From: JAUVZF01 sp035529015
GTDB taxonomy: Bacteria; Planctomycetota; Phycisphaerae; FEN-1346
DNA: 20,533 nucleotides
Direction of reading: 5' to 3'
Assembly (NCBI GenBank): GCA_035529015.1
Contig: DATKXP010000058.1
Coordinates: 1 to 20,533, forward strand
The notes beneath the pieces were generated by a model. That model saw only the letters and a program-made list of their open reading frames with translations, did not search any database and had not been told where the DNA came from. Below are positions 1-7,345 of this stretch, piece after piece. The translations under genes and the position numbers were made by a program. Positions within the stretch are counted from its first letter, which is position 1. The number at the start of each line of letters is the position of its first letter.

Positions 1-81
1 ATCCAGGAGGCGGGCGATCTTCTTGAAATACTTGAACCCCTGGAGTTCATCCTCACGGATTTCTGACGCTTGTGGGGACAT
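1..81 (-). CDS. Transposase N-terminus (IS4-like), cut by window edge
   Basis: The minus strand from an ATG at 81 reads 27 codons to the window edge without a stop. The peptide contains the segment IREDELQGFKYFKKIARLLD. From memory this resembles the N-terminus of IS4-like DDE transposases common in planctomycete genomes. Only the N-terminal tip is visible, so no catalytic residue can be checked. A weak AAAGG lies just before the ATG. If the assignment is right, one end of the insertion sequence should lie between about 82 and 267, where a palindromic repeat is also found. It could instead be the start of an unrelated protein. Confidence 0.5.
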   Translation of the reverse strand, partial: MSPQASEIREDELQGFKYFKKIARLLD

Positions 82-182
82 GGCCTTTGCCCAAACCTGT
101 CGCAAGAGAGGCCGAGCCGCCGGGCCGTCGGCAGTCTGTGCGGGGCATCCGTCAAGGAGCAAATGCCGTGCCGAACAGGATT

Positions 183-264
183 GGTCCAGGACCCTTTTTC
201 GGAAAAGCACCCTTTTCGACACCAAGAACGCGCAAAACGACAAAAAGGGTCCTGGACCCTTTTT
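183..264. repeat. Palindromic repeat pair (REP/BIME-like)
   Basis: A 17-bp segment at 183-199 (GGTCCAGGACCC plus five T) recurs as a perfect inverted copy at 242-258, 42 bp apart. The right copy is itself a palindrome: 242-252 pairs with 254-264 around a single T. The left copy has only the inner GGTCC-A-GGACC palindrome. A smaller hairpin, GAAAAG/CTTTTC, lies between them at about 202-217. Paired palindromes of this shape resemble REP sequences linked to RAYT-type transposases in other bacteria. That family link is inference. Confidence 0.65.
242..264 (-). terminator. Likely intrinsic terminator of the def-fmt-rsmB operon
   Basis: Read on the minus strand, 3 nt after the rsmB stop codon there is an A-tract, a GGGTCC-A-GGACCC stem and then five T. 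The arms (11 bp including the A/T tracts) pair perfectly. This is the position and form expected of a rho-independent terminator. The element is symmetric, so it could work in both directions. The one-base nominal loop means the inner pairs must open in RNA, leaving a shorter stem. Confidence 0.55.
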
Positions 265-267
265 TTT

Positions 268-1635
268 CTACACTCGCCGAATGAGCGCCCAGAAGGCGCC
301 GTCGTGGTCGGCGCCGGGCAGGATGAGGTCCTGCTCGTCAAGGGCCCAGTCACGGTGGCCGCTGAGGAACGCCTCGACGACACCCTCGTTCTCGTCGCGA
401 AGGAGGCTGCACGTCGAGTAGACGAGCCGCCCGCCCGTGCCCACGCACGCCGCAGCCGCGCACAGAAGGTCGGTCTGCAACCGAACCAGTTCCGGCACGT
501 CCTTCGGCCTGAGCCGCCACCGCGCCTCGACCCGCCGGGCCAGGACTCCCGTGTTCGAGCACGGCACGTCCACCACGGCCGCATCGAAACCAGCCACAGG
601 CGCCGCGGCACCCACCTCGGCCGAGAGGCACACGGTCACGCTCCGCATACCGCGCGCCGCCACCGTCCTGCGCAGCGGCCGCAGTTTCTCGTCGCTGCGG
701 TCGGCCGCCACCACCACCCCTCCGTCACCCATCGCTTCGACGATCTGGGTGGTCTTCGTGCCGGGCGACGCACACAAGTCGAGCACCGTTTCGCCCGCCT
801 GCGGCGCCAGCGCCTCGACCGCGGCCATCGCCGACGGGTCCTGCACCGTGAGGTCCCCGTCGCGGATGAGCGTTTCGAGACGGTCGGCCCCCAGGGCCGA
901 GACGTCGAGCGACCCCGGCCGCGGCCCCTCCACCACGCCGGGCGCCTCGGCCTGGAGCGTGCGCAACAGGTCGGCGGCTTCGTGCCGCATCGGGTTGACC
1001 CGCGCGAAGGTGCGCGGCCGCCGGTTTCCCCATCGGCAGACGGCCTCAGCCTCGTCGCCAAAGGCGTCGAGCCATCGTCCGACCAGCCAGTCGGGGTACG
1101 AATACGCCGCGCCGAGGAACGCGACGCGGTTCTCCGCCGGGTCCGCGAACACGCCTGCGGCCAGGCGGACCACGCCGCCCTCGGGGTGCGGCAAGGCGTC
1201 GCACGCGGGGTCGCCATCGGGATCCCGTCCGACGATCAATCGACCGACGCCGCGGAGCATGGCGTTGACGAACCCGGCGGCCTTCACCCCGGCTGCGCGT
1301 CCGGCCTCGTCCACCGCCTCGTTGACGGCGGCGTAGGCGGGCACGCGGTCGAGGAACAGGAGTTGAAAGGTCCCGAGTTCGAGGATCAGGCGCAGGTCCG
1401 GCTGAATCGCCGCCGCCCCGCCCGCATCGCCGCGCACGTGGCTCAGCACGCGGCGGAGCGTCCGCCGATGCCGAACCGTCCCGGTCGCCAGTTGCGTGGC
1501 CAGGGCACGGTCGCGCGGCGCAAGGCCGGTACGGTCGAAGATGGCATGGAGGTCATCGCGAAGGAAGGTCGGCCCCCGGCCGGTACGCCGAAGAGCCTCC
1601 AGCGCCGCTCCGCGGGCCGACGTCCCCCCGCTCAT
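268..1635 (-). CDS. rsmB: 16S rRNA (cytosine-967-C5)-methyltransferase RsmB
   Basis: This 455-residue protein would methylate C967 of 16S rRNA using S-adenosylmethionine during 30S maturation. Residues about 1-135 look like the NusB-type RNA-binding domain of RsmB. The catalytic half has the SAM-binding motif DLCASPGTK (287-294, usually PGGK), the PCSNTG motif with Cys359, and YSTCS with Cys409. These are the two cysteines of the RsmB/NOL1 m5C family. The length is close to the usual 430-450 residues. The ATG at 1635 overlaps the upstream DUF116 stop as ATGA, indicating translational coupling, and gives an N-terminus typical of the family. It is the last gene of the operon, with a terminator-like hairpin 3 nt past its stop. 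The longer upstream extension in the same frame is antisense-type noise. Confidence 0.93.
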   Translation of the reverse strand: MSGGTSARGAALEALRRTGRGPTFLRDDLHAIFDRTGLAPRDRALATQLATGTVRHRRTLRRVLSHVRGDAGGAAAIQPDLRLILELGTFQLLFLDRVPAYAAVNEAVDEAGRAAGVKAAGFVNAMLRGVGRLIVGRDPDGDPACDALPHPEGGVVRLAAGVFADPAENRVAFLGAAYSYPDWLVGRWLDAFGDEAEAVCRWGNRRPRTFARVNPMRHEAADLLRTLQAEAPGVVEGPRPGSLDVSALGADRLETLIRDGDLTVQDPSAMAAVEALAPQAGETVLDLCASPGTKTTQIVEAMGDGGVVVAADRSDEKLRPLRRTVAARGMRSVTVCLSAEVGAAAPVAGFDAAVVDVPCSNTGVLARRVEARWRLRPKDVPELVRLQTDLLCAAAACVGTGGRLVYSTCSLLRDENEGVVEAFLSGHRDWALDEQDLILPGADHDGAFWALIRRV

Positions 1636-2078
1636 CGGAGGAACCACCGCACGGCCGCCTCGACCTCGCCCATCTCGATGGTCGTGTCTTTGCATGGCCC
1701 GCACGGCCAGGCGATGGTCCGGGCCAGGACGGCCTTGGGCAGGCAGGCGAAGACGCCGGCCCGCAGTTCCTTCTCGCACGCGACGGCCACGATGGCCTTG
1801 ACGTTCGGGTCGCGCGCCCGCGCCGCGGCTTGCCGCCCGCCGGTGGCGCGCATCACCTGGACGCCGTACCGGTCGGCCAGGCCGAGGAACCCCGAGACGG
1901 CACACTTCCCGCAGCGTCCGCAGTTCGAGAGGTTCTCATCCAGGCGCCGATCACATTCGCTCCGCTGAAGACAGCCCGCAAAGAGGATGAGGATCCGGTC
2001 CGACCGGCATCGGGTGCGGCGAAGCCGGACCGAGAGGTTGTTCAGCGCCACAACGGCTTTGTCAACGACGGCGGGCAC
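1632..2078 (-). CDS. DUF116 family protein
   Basis: This 148-residue protein has the cysteine-rich core of DUF116: CLQRSEC, then NCGRCGKCAVSGF, then VACEKEL and WPCGPCKDTTIE near the C-terminus. The clustered cysteines suggest metal or Fe-S binding, but the biochemical function of the family is not established. I chose a GTG start at 2078 because AGGAG lies 7 nt upstream. The open frame extends to an ATG at 2126, but that start would overlap fmt by 65 nt and lacks such a ribosome site. With GTG, the gene overlaps fmt by 17 nt and rsmB by 4 nt. The tight coupling points to co-translation with formylation and rRNA methylation genes; a role in translation or RNA modification is only inference. 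Confidence 0.85.
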   Translation of the reverse strand: MPAVVDKAVVALNNLSVRLRRTRCRSDRILILFAGCLQRSECDRRLDENLSNCGRCGKCAVSGFLGLADRYGVQVMRATGGRQAAARARDPNVKAIVAVACEKELRAGVFACLPKAVLARTIAWPCGPCKDTTIEMGEVEAAVRWFLR

Positions 2079-3048
2079 TCGCTCTCTCCTGAACGGCCGC
2101 GAAACGCAGACCGGGCTCGACAGCATGGCCGTTCAGGAAGTCGGCCGCCGTCATCGTCCGCTTGCCCGCAGGCGTCACTTCCAGAATGCGCACCGCGCCG
2201 CGTGCGACGGCAACGTCGATACCCTGCGCGGCGGCGTCCACGATGGTTCCGGGCGCCGCTCCGCTGGCCACGACCGGCGAGATGACCGCGCGGTCGATGC
2301 CAAGGCGCAGGCTCGTCTTCTTCTTGTCGGCCAACGTCAACTGGGCGAAGGCGCCCGGCCAGGGCGTCATGCCGCGGATGTGGTTGTGGACGTCGCGGGC
2401 CGGTCGGTTCCAGTTGATGCGCCCGTCGGCCTTCTTGAGCCGCGGCGCCGGGGTGGCCCGGTTCTCGTCCTGGCGGCGGCGTTCCACTTCATCGAGGGGG
2501 ATTTCACGGACCATTTCCGTCACGAGCCTGGCGCCCAACTCCGCAAGGCGGTCGTGCAACTGGCCGGCCGTCTCGTTCGGATCGATGGGCGTGGCCCGCT
2601 GGCCGAGGCTGTCACCGGCATCGATCTGGCTCGTCATGGCAATGACCGTCAATCCGGTCTCGGTCTCGCCATTGATGATGGCCCAGTTGACGGGCGCCGG
2701 CCCGCGGTACTTGGGCAAGAGCGACCCGTGCAGGTTGACGGCCCCGTAGGTGGGCATCTCAATCAGTTTGGGTCCGATCTTCTGGCCGAACGCGACCACG
2801 AGCAGCAGGTCCGGCTGCACGCTTCGGACCCGGCGGACCGCCGACGCCGTGTTGATGTTCTCGGACTGGAGGATGGGGATGTCGCGCTCGCGGGCAAACC
2901 GTTTGACGGGCCCCATGCGCACGTGCCGCCCGCGGCCCGACGGGCGGTCGGGCTGCGTCAGGATCAGCGGCACCTCCTGGCCGCCCGCCACCAGCGCTTC
3001 GAGCGACGGAAGACCGAAACTGCCGGAACCCGCAAAGACGATTCGCAT
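2062..3048 (-). CDS. fmt: Methionyl-tRNA formyltransferase
   Basis: Fmt transfers a formyl group from 10-formyltetrahydrofolate to Met-tRNAfMet in the cytoplasm, making the initiator tRNA. The 328-residue length matches the usual 310-320. The N-terminal Rossmann-like domain shows the folate-site segment NLHGSLLPKYRG with Asn105 and His107, followed by INGETETG and IDAGD with Asp143. These are the Asn-His-Asp catalytic triad of the GART family. The C-terminal part has DGRINWNRPARDVHNHIRG, typical of the Fmt tRNA-binding domain. The start ATG at 3048 gives the expected MRIVFAGS beginning. The gap from def is 26 nt, so the two are in one operon: Fmt adds the formyl group that the deformylase later removes. 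Confidence 0.96.
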   Translation of the reverse strand: MRIVFAGSGSFGLPSLEALVAGGQEVPLILTQPDRPSGRGRHVRMGPVKRFARERDIPILQSENINTASAVRRVRSVQPDLLLVVAFGQKIGPKLIEMPTYGAVNLHGSLLPKYRGPAPVNWAIINGETETGLTVIAMTSQIDAGDSLGQRATPIDPNETAGQLHDRLAELGARLVTEMVREIPLDEVERRRQDENRATPAPRLKKADGRINWNRPARDVHNHIRGMTPWPGAFAQLTLADKKKTSLRLGIDRAVISPVVASGAAPGTIVDAAAQGIDVAVARGAVRILEVTPAGKRTMTAADFLNGHAVEPGLRFAAVQERASARRR

Positions 3049-3074
3049 GGGTGTATCCTACGCGTCGGCAACGT

Positions 3075-3611
3075 CTATCGCGCCGCTTCGGAGCCGGTGC
3101 GGGTCTCGCTCAGTCGGCGCTCGTAACGGTCCTTGAGTTCGCGGAGCCGCCGCCGCTGCGCCATCCGCTGAACCGCCGACATGCGGTCCACAAGAAGCCG
3201 GCCATCGAGGTGGTCCAGTTCGTGTTGAATCGCCCGGGCCAGCAGCCCCTCCGCCTCCAATTCGTGCGGCTCGCCCTTCGGGTCGCTGTACCGGACACGG
3301 ACGCGGTGAAACCGCCCAATCTTGACGTAGATGCCCGGGAAACTCAAACAGCCCTCTTCGCCCACCTCCCAGCCGTCGGTCTCGACAATCTCGGGGTTCA
3401 CGAGCACGATCGCGTTGCCCGGCTGCGTGTCGGGTGACACCGCCACAATGCTCAGCGAAACCGCGACCTGCGGCCCGGCCAGACCGAGACCGTCGGCCTC
3501 GTTCATCGTCTTGACCATGTCCCGGGCGAGGTCCACCAGGGGGTCGTCAAACTCCTCGACCGGGCGAGTCTGTTCCCGAAGCACCGGATCCGGATAACAG
3601 CGGACTTCCAT
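3075..3611 (-). CDS. def: Peptide deformylase
   Basis: Def removes the N-formyl group from nascent proteins. The 178-residue product has all three family motifs: GLGLAGPQ (41-48; GxGLAAxQ is usual, so the second Ala is Gly), EEGCLS with metal ligand Cys88, and QHELDH with ligands His130 and His134 and catalytic Glu131. The start at 3611 was chosen because GGAGG lies 6 nt before it and the protein then begins MEVRCYPDPVL, as expected. A longer frame to 3665 would overlap the -10 element. This is the first gene of the operon def-fmt-DUF116-rsmB. The conserved metal ligands make it very likely active. Confidence 0.95.
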   Translation of the reverse strand: MEVRCYPDPVLREQTRPVEEFDDPLVDLARDMVKTMNEADGLGLAGPQVAVSLSIVAVSPDTQPGNAIVLVNPEIVETDGWEVGEEGCLSFPGIYVKIGRFHRVRVRYSDPKGEPHELEAEGLLARAIQHELDHLDGRLLVDRMSAVQRMAQRRRLRELKDRYERRLSETRTGSEAAR

Positions 3612-3663
3612 CGCCGGCCTCCCCAACCCGCTCCCGACCCACCAGCCCCCCAGACCGCCCGTC

Positions 3664-3692
3664 ATTATAGGGCCGCATGCGTCCCGCTACAA
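3664..3692 (-). promoter_or_regulatory. Promoter of the def operon
   Basis: On the minus strand TTGTAG (3687-3692) and a perfect TATAAT (3664-3669) are separated by 17 nt. The predicted transcript would start near 3657 and leave a leader of about 45 nt before the def ATG, which contains the GGAGG ribosome site. The -35 box is weak but the -10 is consensus. Confidence 0.65.
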
Positions 3693-3711
3693 GGCCGCTT
3701 TGCCTTTTTGA

Positions 3712-3739
3712 TTGACAGGTGCTGCACAACACGTAGACT
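3712..3739 (+). promoter_or_regulatory. Promoter of the TPR-rpsT operon
   Basis: TTGACA (3712-3717, consensus -35) and TAGACT (3734-3739) are separated by 16 nt. It points away from the def promoter, and the two -35 boxes are only 19 nt apart, so one regulator could affect both. This placement also shows that the TTG at 3712, the furthest upstream start of the next reading frame, is not the translation start. Confidence 0.6.
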
Positions 3740-3792
3740 GGAGGGTTCCGGGAAAGGGGTTTGCACCCCCAGGCGCGGATACGCCAGGCAAG

Positions 3793-5346
3793 ATGGCCAG
3801 GGAGGCAGAGGCGGTGCCGGAACCCGAGAAACAAGAGCCCGAGAGTCCCGAGCCCGGCGTTGCTGCGCCCGCGGCGGCATCGGCCGACGAGAGCGACGGC
3901 GCGGTTGACCTTCCCCCCGAGGTCCGCGCGATGGCCGACGGCTGTTTCGAGCGAGCCAAGGAGGCCACCGTCCACAACAACTTTGACTATGCCATCCGCT
4001 TGTACCTGGATGGGTTGCGGTACAACCCGCTCGATATCGAGAACGGCCATCAGGGACTCAGGGACTGTGCGCTGCGGCGACGCAACCAGGGAAAGGGCGG
4101 CGGTCTGGGGTCGCTGTTCGGACAGGTCAAAGGCGCTGCCTCGCAGATGCTCGGACGGCACAAGGACACGCTGCTGGCGCTCGAGGCCGCCTGGGCACGC
4201 GACCCCCAAAACGTGACGTTGATGATGCAACTGATGCAGACGGCCCGGCGGCTGGAGTACACCGACGTGGCCCTCTGGTTCGGCGAAATCGCCGCCGAAG
4301 AGACCCTTCGCTCAAAGAAGCCGCAGAAGCAGGTCTTTACCACGCTGGCCGACCTGTACGAGGGCCGGGAACGCTATCAGGACGCCGTCAATGCCCTCTC
4401 GCAGGCCGTCCGGATCGATCCGTCGGACCGCACGCTCGACAAGCGGGCTCGAGACCTCTCCGCCCGCGCCAGCATCGAAAAAGGCAGACTCGAAGAGGTC
4501 GGCGACTTCCACGACATGATCCGCGACCGGGCCCAGGCGGCATCGTCGGCCACCCAGCAGGTGGTCCGGACCCGCGAGCAGTTGGACGCCCAATACGAGG
4601 AACTCAAGGCCGCCCTCGACGCCGACCCCGAGAACGCCGTCAAGATGCAGGCCCTGGCCGTCTGCCAGGCCCGGCGCGGCCACCTCGACGAGGCCCTGGA
4701 GTTGCTTCAGACCGCGCTCGACAAGACGGGCGAGTACCGCTACAAGTCGCGCATGGACGACATCCGCATGGCCGAGTTCCGCCGCGTTCTCCGCGAACTC
4801 AATGAGCAGATCGAAGCCGAACCCGACCGGACCGATCTCAAGAGCAACCGCCGGCAAATCAGCGAAAAACGCAACGAATTCGAACTGGCGGTCTATCAAG
4901 AACGCCAGAGGCAGTACCCCACCGACATGGGCATCCGGTTCGAATTGGGCACGCGGCAGTTCCGCGCGGGGCAGTACGACGATGCCATCGTCTCGTTCCA
5001 GACGACCACACGCGACCCGAAGCGGCGAATCCACGCCTTCAACATGCTCGGCAAGTGCTTCTACACCAAGAAACTCTACCTCGAAGCCCAGGGCCAGTTC
5101 GAGACCGCCCTCCAGCAGTACGAGTTGGCAAGCGACCCCCTCGGCAAGGAACTCCGCTACAACCTCGCCAAGACCTTCGAAGTCCAGGGCAAAGCGCCAC
5201 AGGCCATCGAATGGTACAGTGTGATCGTCCAGCAGGATTACCAGTACCGCGACGTCGCGAAACGCCTCGAAGCCCTGCGGCAAGAAACCGAAGGCGACGT
5301 AGGAGGCGACGCGGGACTCGAAACACCTTCAGAGGAAGGAGACTAG
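3793..5346 (+). CDS. Tetratricopeptide-repeat protein of unknown function
   Basis: This 517-residue protein is built mostly of helical repeats. TPR-like units include NNFDYAIRLYLDGLRYNP near the N-terminus, GRERYQDAVNALSQAVRIDP in the middle, RRGHLDEALELLQTAL, and RAGQYDDAIVSFQTTTRD and QGKAPQAIEWYSVIV towards the C-terminus. The segment from ELNEQIEAEP to QERQRQYP is highly charged and probably coiled coil. Residues 1-35 are acidic and proline-rich, and the C-terminal tail is acidic. No signal peptide or membrane segment is visible, so it is probably cytoplasmic. The ATG at 3793 was chosen because the longer frame starts inside the -35 box; its ribosome site is weak. The stop lies 4 nt before rpsT, so the two are co-transcribed. 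A scaffolding role is likely; a ribosome link is only suggested by position. Confidence 0.88.
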   Translation: MAREAEAVPEPEKQEPESPEPGVAAPAAASADESDGAVDLPPEVRAMADGCFERAKEATVHNNFDYAIRLYLDGLRYNPLDIENGHQGLRDCALRRRNQGKGGGLGSLFGQVKGAASQMLGRHKDTLLALEAAWARDPQNVTLMMQLMQTARRLEYTDVALWFGEIAAEETLRSKKPQKQVFTTLADLYEGRERYQDAVNALSQAVRIDPSDRTLDKRARDLSARASIEKGRLEEVGDFHDMIRDRAQAASSATQQVVRTREQLDAQYEELKAALDADPENAVKMQALAVCQARRGHLDEALELLQTALDKTGEYRYKSRMDDIRMAEFRRVLRELNEQIEAEPDRTDLKSNRRQISEKRNEFELAVYQERQRQYPTDMGIRFELGTRQFRAGQYDDAIVSFQTTTRDPKRRIHAFNMLGKCFYTKKLYLEAQGQFETALQQYELASDPLGKELRYNLAKTFEVQGKAPQAIEWYSVIVQQDYQYRDVAKRLEALRQETEGDVGGDAGLETPSEEGD

Positions 5347-5350
5347 ACGT

Positions 5351-5623
5351 ATGCCGCATTCGCTGTCCGCCCGAAAACGCGTGCGCCAGAACACGCGATG
5401 CCACGAGCGAAACCGCGCCATCAAGAGCCGCATCCGCACGGCACGCCGCGCGTTTCTCAACGCCGTCGATGCCGGCGACCTCGACGCCGCCGGCCAGCGC
5501 CTGCGCGCGGCCGAGCGTCTGCTCCATCGTGCCGCCAACAACGGGCCGATCCATCGGAACCTGGCAGCCCGCGAGATCGGCCGCTTGCAGCAACGACTCA
5601 ACGCCGCCGCGGCGCTGAAGTAA
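5351..5623 (+). CDS. rpsT: 30S ribosomal protein S20
   Basis: This 90-residue basic protein matches S20, which binds 16S rRNA early in 30S assembly. It has the typical pattern SARKRVRQNTRCHERNRAIKSRIRTA near the N-terminus and GPIHRNLAAREIGRLQQRLNA near the C-terminus. Length and charge fit the family. The ATG is preceded by GGAAGGAG with a 9-nt spacer. It follows the TPR gene after only 4 nt and probably shares its promoter at 3712. Confidence 0.95.
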   Translation: MPHSLSARKRVRQNTRCHERNRAIKSRIRTARRAFLNAVDAGDLDAAGQRLRAAERLLHRAANNGPIHRNLAAREIGRLQQRLNAAAALK

Positions 5624-5745
5624 CCGCAACGCACGCTCACGGCCGGACCGGATGTCGCCGTGCCGGCCCTTTCCCTCGTCCGGGTGCGTCTGCCGGCCAC
5701 GGCACGAGCCGTACCCGTGCCAGGGTGGACGCTCCAGGAACCGCC

Positions 5746-7200
5746 ATGCTGTGCGTCAGCCTGATGCCGCAGACCACTGACGAGGCCCTGGCGGGCCTGT
5801 CTGAGGCCGCCGCCATGGCCGACGCGGCCGAACTGCGGCTCGACGCCATGGCCGAGTTCGACCTGCGGCGCATCCTGGCCTCCCCGCCCTGCCCCGTCAT
5901 TGTCACCTACCGGCCCAGGCGCGAGGGCGGACTCTACGACGGTCCCGAAGCAGGCCGGCTCGCGGTGCTGCGCGACGCGGCCCGCCTGGGGGCACGCTAC
6001 ATCGACGTCGAACACGACGCCATCGACGCCCTCGGCGACGTGCCGCCCGAAAAGATCATCCTCAGTTACCATAACCACGAGGAGACGCCGGCCGACCTCG
6101 CGCAGATCCACGCGCGGCTGGCCGAGACGGGCGCGGCCGTCGTCAAAGTCGCCGCCATGGCCAATCACATCCTCGACACGGTCCCCGTGCTCAGGATTCT
6201 GCGCGACGCCACGGTGCCGACGATCGCCCTGTCGATGGGCGAGCGGGGCGTGCTCACGCGGGTCCTCGCGCCGAAGTTCGGCGCGCTTCTGACCTATGCC
6301 GCCCCCGAGACGGGGCCGGAGGCCGCCCCCGGCCAGGTCTCGGCACGCCAGATGCGCGACCTGTACCGTGTCGGTCGCATCGGGCCCCAGACCGAGGTGT
6401 ACGGCGTGATCGCCGATCCGGTAGGGCACAGCATGAGTCCGCGCATCCACAACGCGGCGTTCGCCGAGATCGATTACGATGCCGTCTACCTGCCGCTCTG
6501 GGTCGAGGGCGACGCCGCCGCCTTCGTGCGGGCGATGCGCGAGTTCGACTTCAACGGTTACAGCGTCACGATCCCCCACAAGCAGACGGTCATGGCGGCC
6601 GCCGACCAGATGGAGCCGCTCGCCGCCCGCATCGGCGCCGTCAACACGCTCCAACGGCGCGGCGACGGGAGCCTGTTCGCAACAAACACCGACTGGACGG
6701 CGGGAGTGGCGGCAATCGAGGCCGTCGTCGGAGAGGAATGGCTCCGGGGCAAGCACGCCCTGGTCATCGGCGCGGGCGGCGTCGGCCGCGCTATGGCCTT
6801 CGGCCTGAACCAGCGCGGCGCCGCCGTCACGTTGACCGACGTGGACGAGCCCCGCGCCGAGGCCCTTGCCGCTGAAGTCGGTGTCTCGCACGTTTCGCAC
6901 GCCGACATGGCCGGCCGGACGTGCGACGTCCTGCTCAACTGCACGCCCATCGGGATGCACCCCAAGACGGACGCCACAGCCGTCCCGCGCGAGATGCTCC
7001 GCGCCGGAGTGGTCGTGTACGACGCGGTCTACAACCCGGCCGAGACGCGGCTCTTGAGGGAAGCCCGCGACGCCGGCTGCCGCACCGTCAGCGGCCTCGA
7101 CCATTTCGTCCGCCAGGCCGTCGAACAGTTCGAGTTATGGACGAACCACGCCGCCCCCGTCGAAACGATGCGCCAAGTCGTCATCGACGCCCTCCGGTAG
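5746..7200 (+). CDS. aroDE: Bifunctional 3-dehydroquinate dehydratase (type I) / shikimate dehydrogenase
   Basis: This 484-residue fusion catalyses steps 3 and 4 of the shikimate pathway. Residues 1 to about 210 are a type I dehydroquinase: Glu29 and Arg31 in ELRLD, His109 in SYHNHEETP, the Schiff-base Lys134 in VVKVAAM, and Arg172 in SMGERGVLTR. Residues from about 217 are shikimate dehydrogenase: GHSMSP (228-232), the catalytic lysine in VTIPHK (279), GAVNT (Asn300), NTDWTAG (Asp316) and the dinucleotide loop GAGGVGRA (342-349). The strand after that loop ends in TDVDEPRA rather than the NRTxxRA usual for NADP enzymes. The ATG at 5746 has AGGA 6 nt upstream; the frame further upstream overlaps rpsT and is not coding. 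The fusion is known in plants and Chlamydia. The 122-nt gap to rpsT has two small hairpins (5641-5668, 5701-5721) and no clear promoter. Confidence 0.94.
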   Translation: MLCVSLMPQTTDEALAGLSEAAAMADAAELRLDAMAEFDLRRILASPPCPVIVTYRPRREGGLYDGPEAGRLAVLRDAARLGARYIDVEHDAIDALGDVPPEKIILSYHNHEETPADLAQIHARLAETGAAVVKVAAMANHILDTVPVLRILRDATVPTIALSMGERGVLTRVLAPKFGALLTYAAPETGPEAAPGQVSARQMRDLYRVGRIGPQTEVYGVIADPVGHSMSPRIHNAAFAEIDYDAVYLPLWVEGDAAAFVRAMREFDFNGYSVTIPHKQTVMAAADQMEPLAARIGAVNTLQRRGDGSLFATNTDWTAGVAAIEAVVGEEWLRGKHALVIGAGGVGRAMAFGLNQRGAAVTLTDVDEPRAEALAAEVGVSHVSHADMAGRTCDVLLNCTPIGMHPKTDATAVPREMLRAGVVVYDAVYNPAETRLLREARDAGCRTVSGLDHFVRQAVEQFELWTNHAAPVETMRQVVIDALR

Positions 7201-7225
7201 GCGGCCGTTCGAATCCGACCTGCCC

Positions 7226-7289
7226 GGCGTCCTGTTCGGCGTCCTGTCCGCGTAGCCTTGGCGGAGACGGAAGCCTTGGCGAAGCGGGG
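7226..7289. repeat. Short direct repeats between aroDE and the radical SAM gene
   Basis: GGCGTCCTGT occurs at 7226 and 7238 (period 12). AGCCTTGGCG followed by a purine-rich tail occurs at 7254 and 7272 (period 18). They lie in the 145-nt gap after aroDE. No function is evident; they look like small intergenic duplications. Confidence 0.5.
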
Positions 7290-7307
7290 TCCCCACGACC
7301 ACTTCCC

Positions 7308-7336
7308 TTGACGCTCCCGCTCTAAACGAGTACCGT
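7308..7336 (+). promoter_or_regulatory. Promoter-like sequence before the radical SAM gene
   Basis: TTGACG (7308-7313) and TACCGT (7331-7336) are 17 nt apart. The -10 is a poor match to consensus (3 of 6), but the form TTGNCN-N17-TACCNT is also found before uvrA. The -10 ends only 9 nt before the ATG at 7346, which would leave almost no 5' leader. Confidence 0.45.
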
Positions 7337-7345
7337 GGCGCGACT

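Noticed and set aside
70..1968. A 632-codon open frame on the plus strand opposite rsmB
   Set aside because: The product is Arg/His/Pro-rich without recognisable domains and lies opposite rsmB, whose catalytic motifs are intact.
3712..3792. Upstream TTG start for the TPR protein
   Set aside because: The TTG is part of the -35 box TTGACA, so it would not be in the transcript.
5641..5721. Terminator or leader regulator between rpsT and aroDE
   Set aside because: Two 6-bp stems (GGCCGG/CCGGCC and GGCACG/CGTGCC) have loops of 9-16 nt and no T-run. In such GC-rich DNA these are expected by chance.
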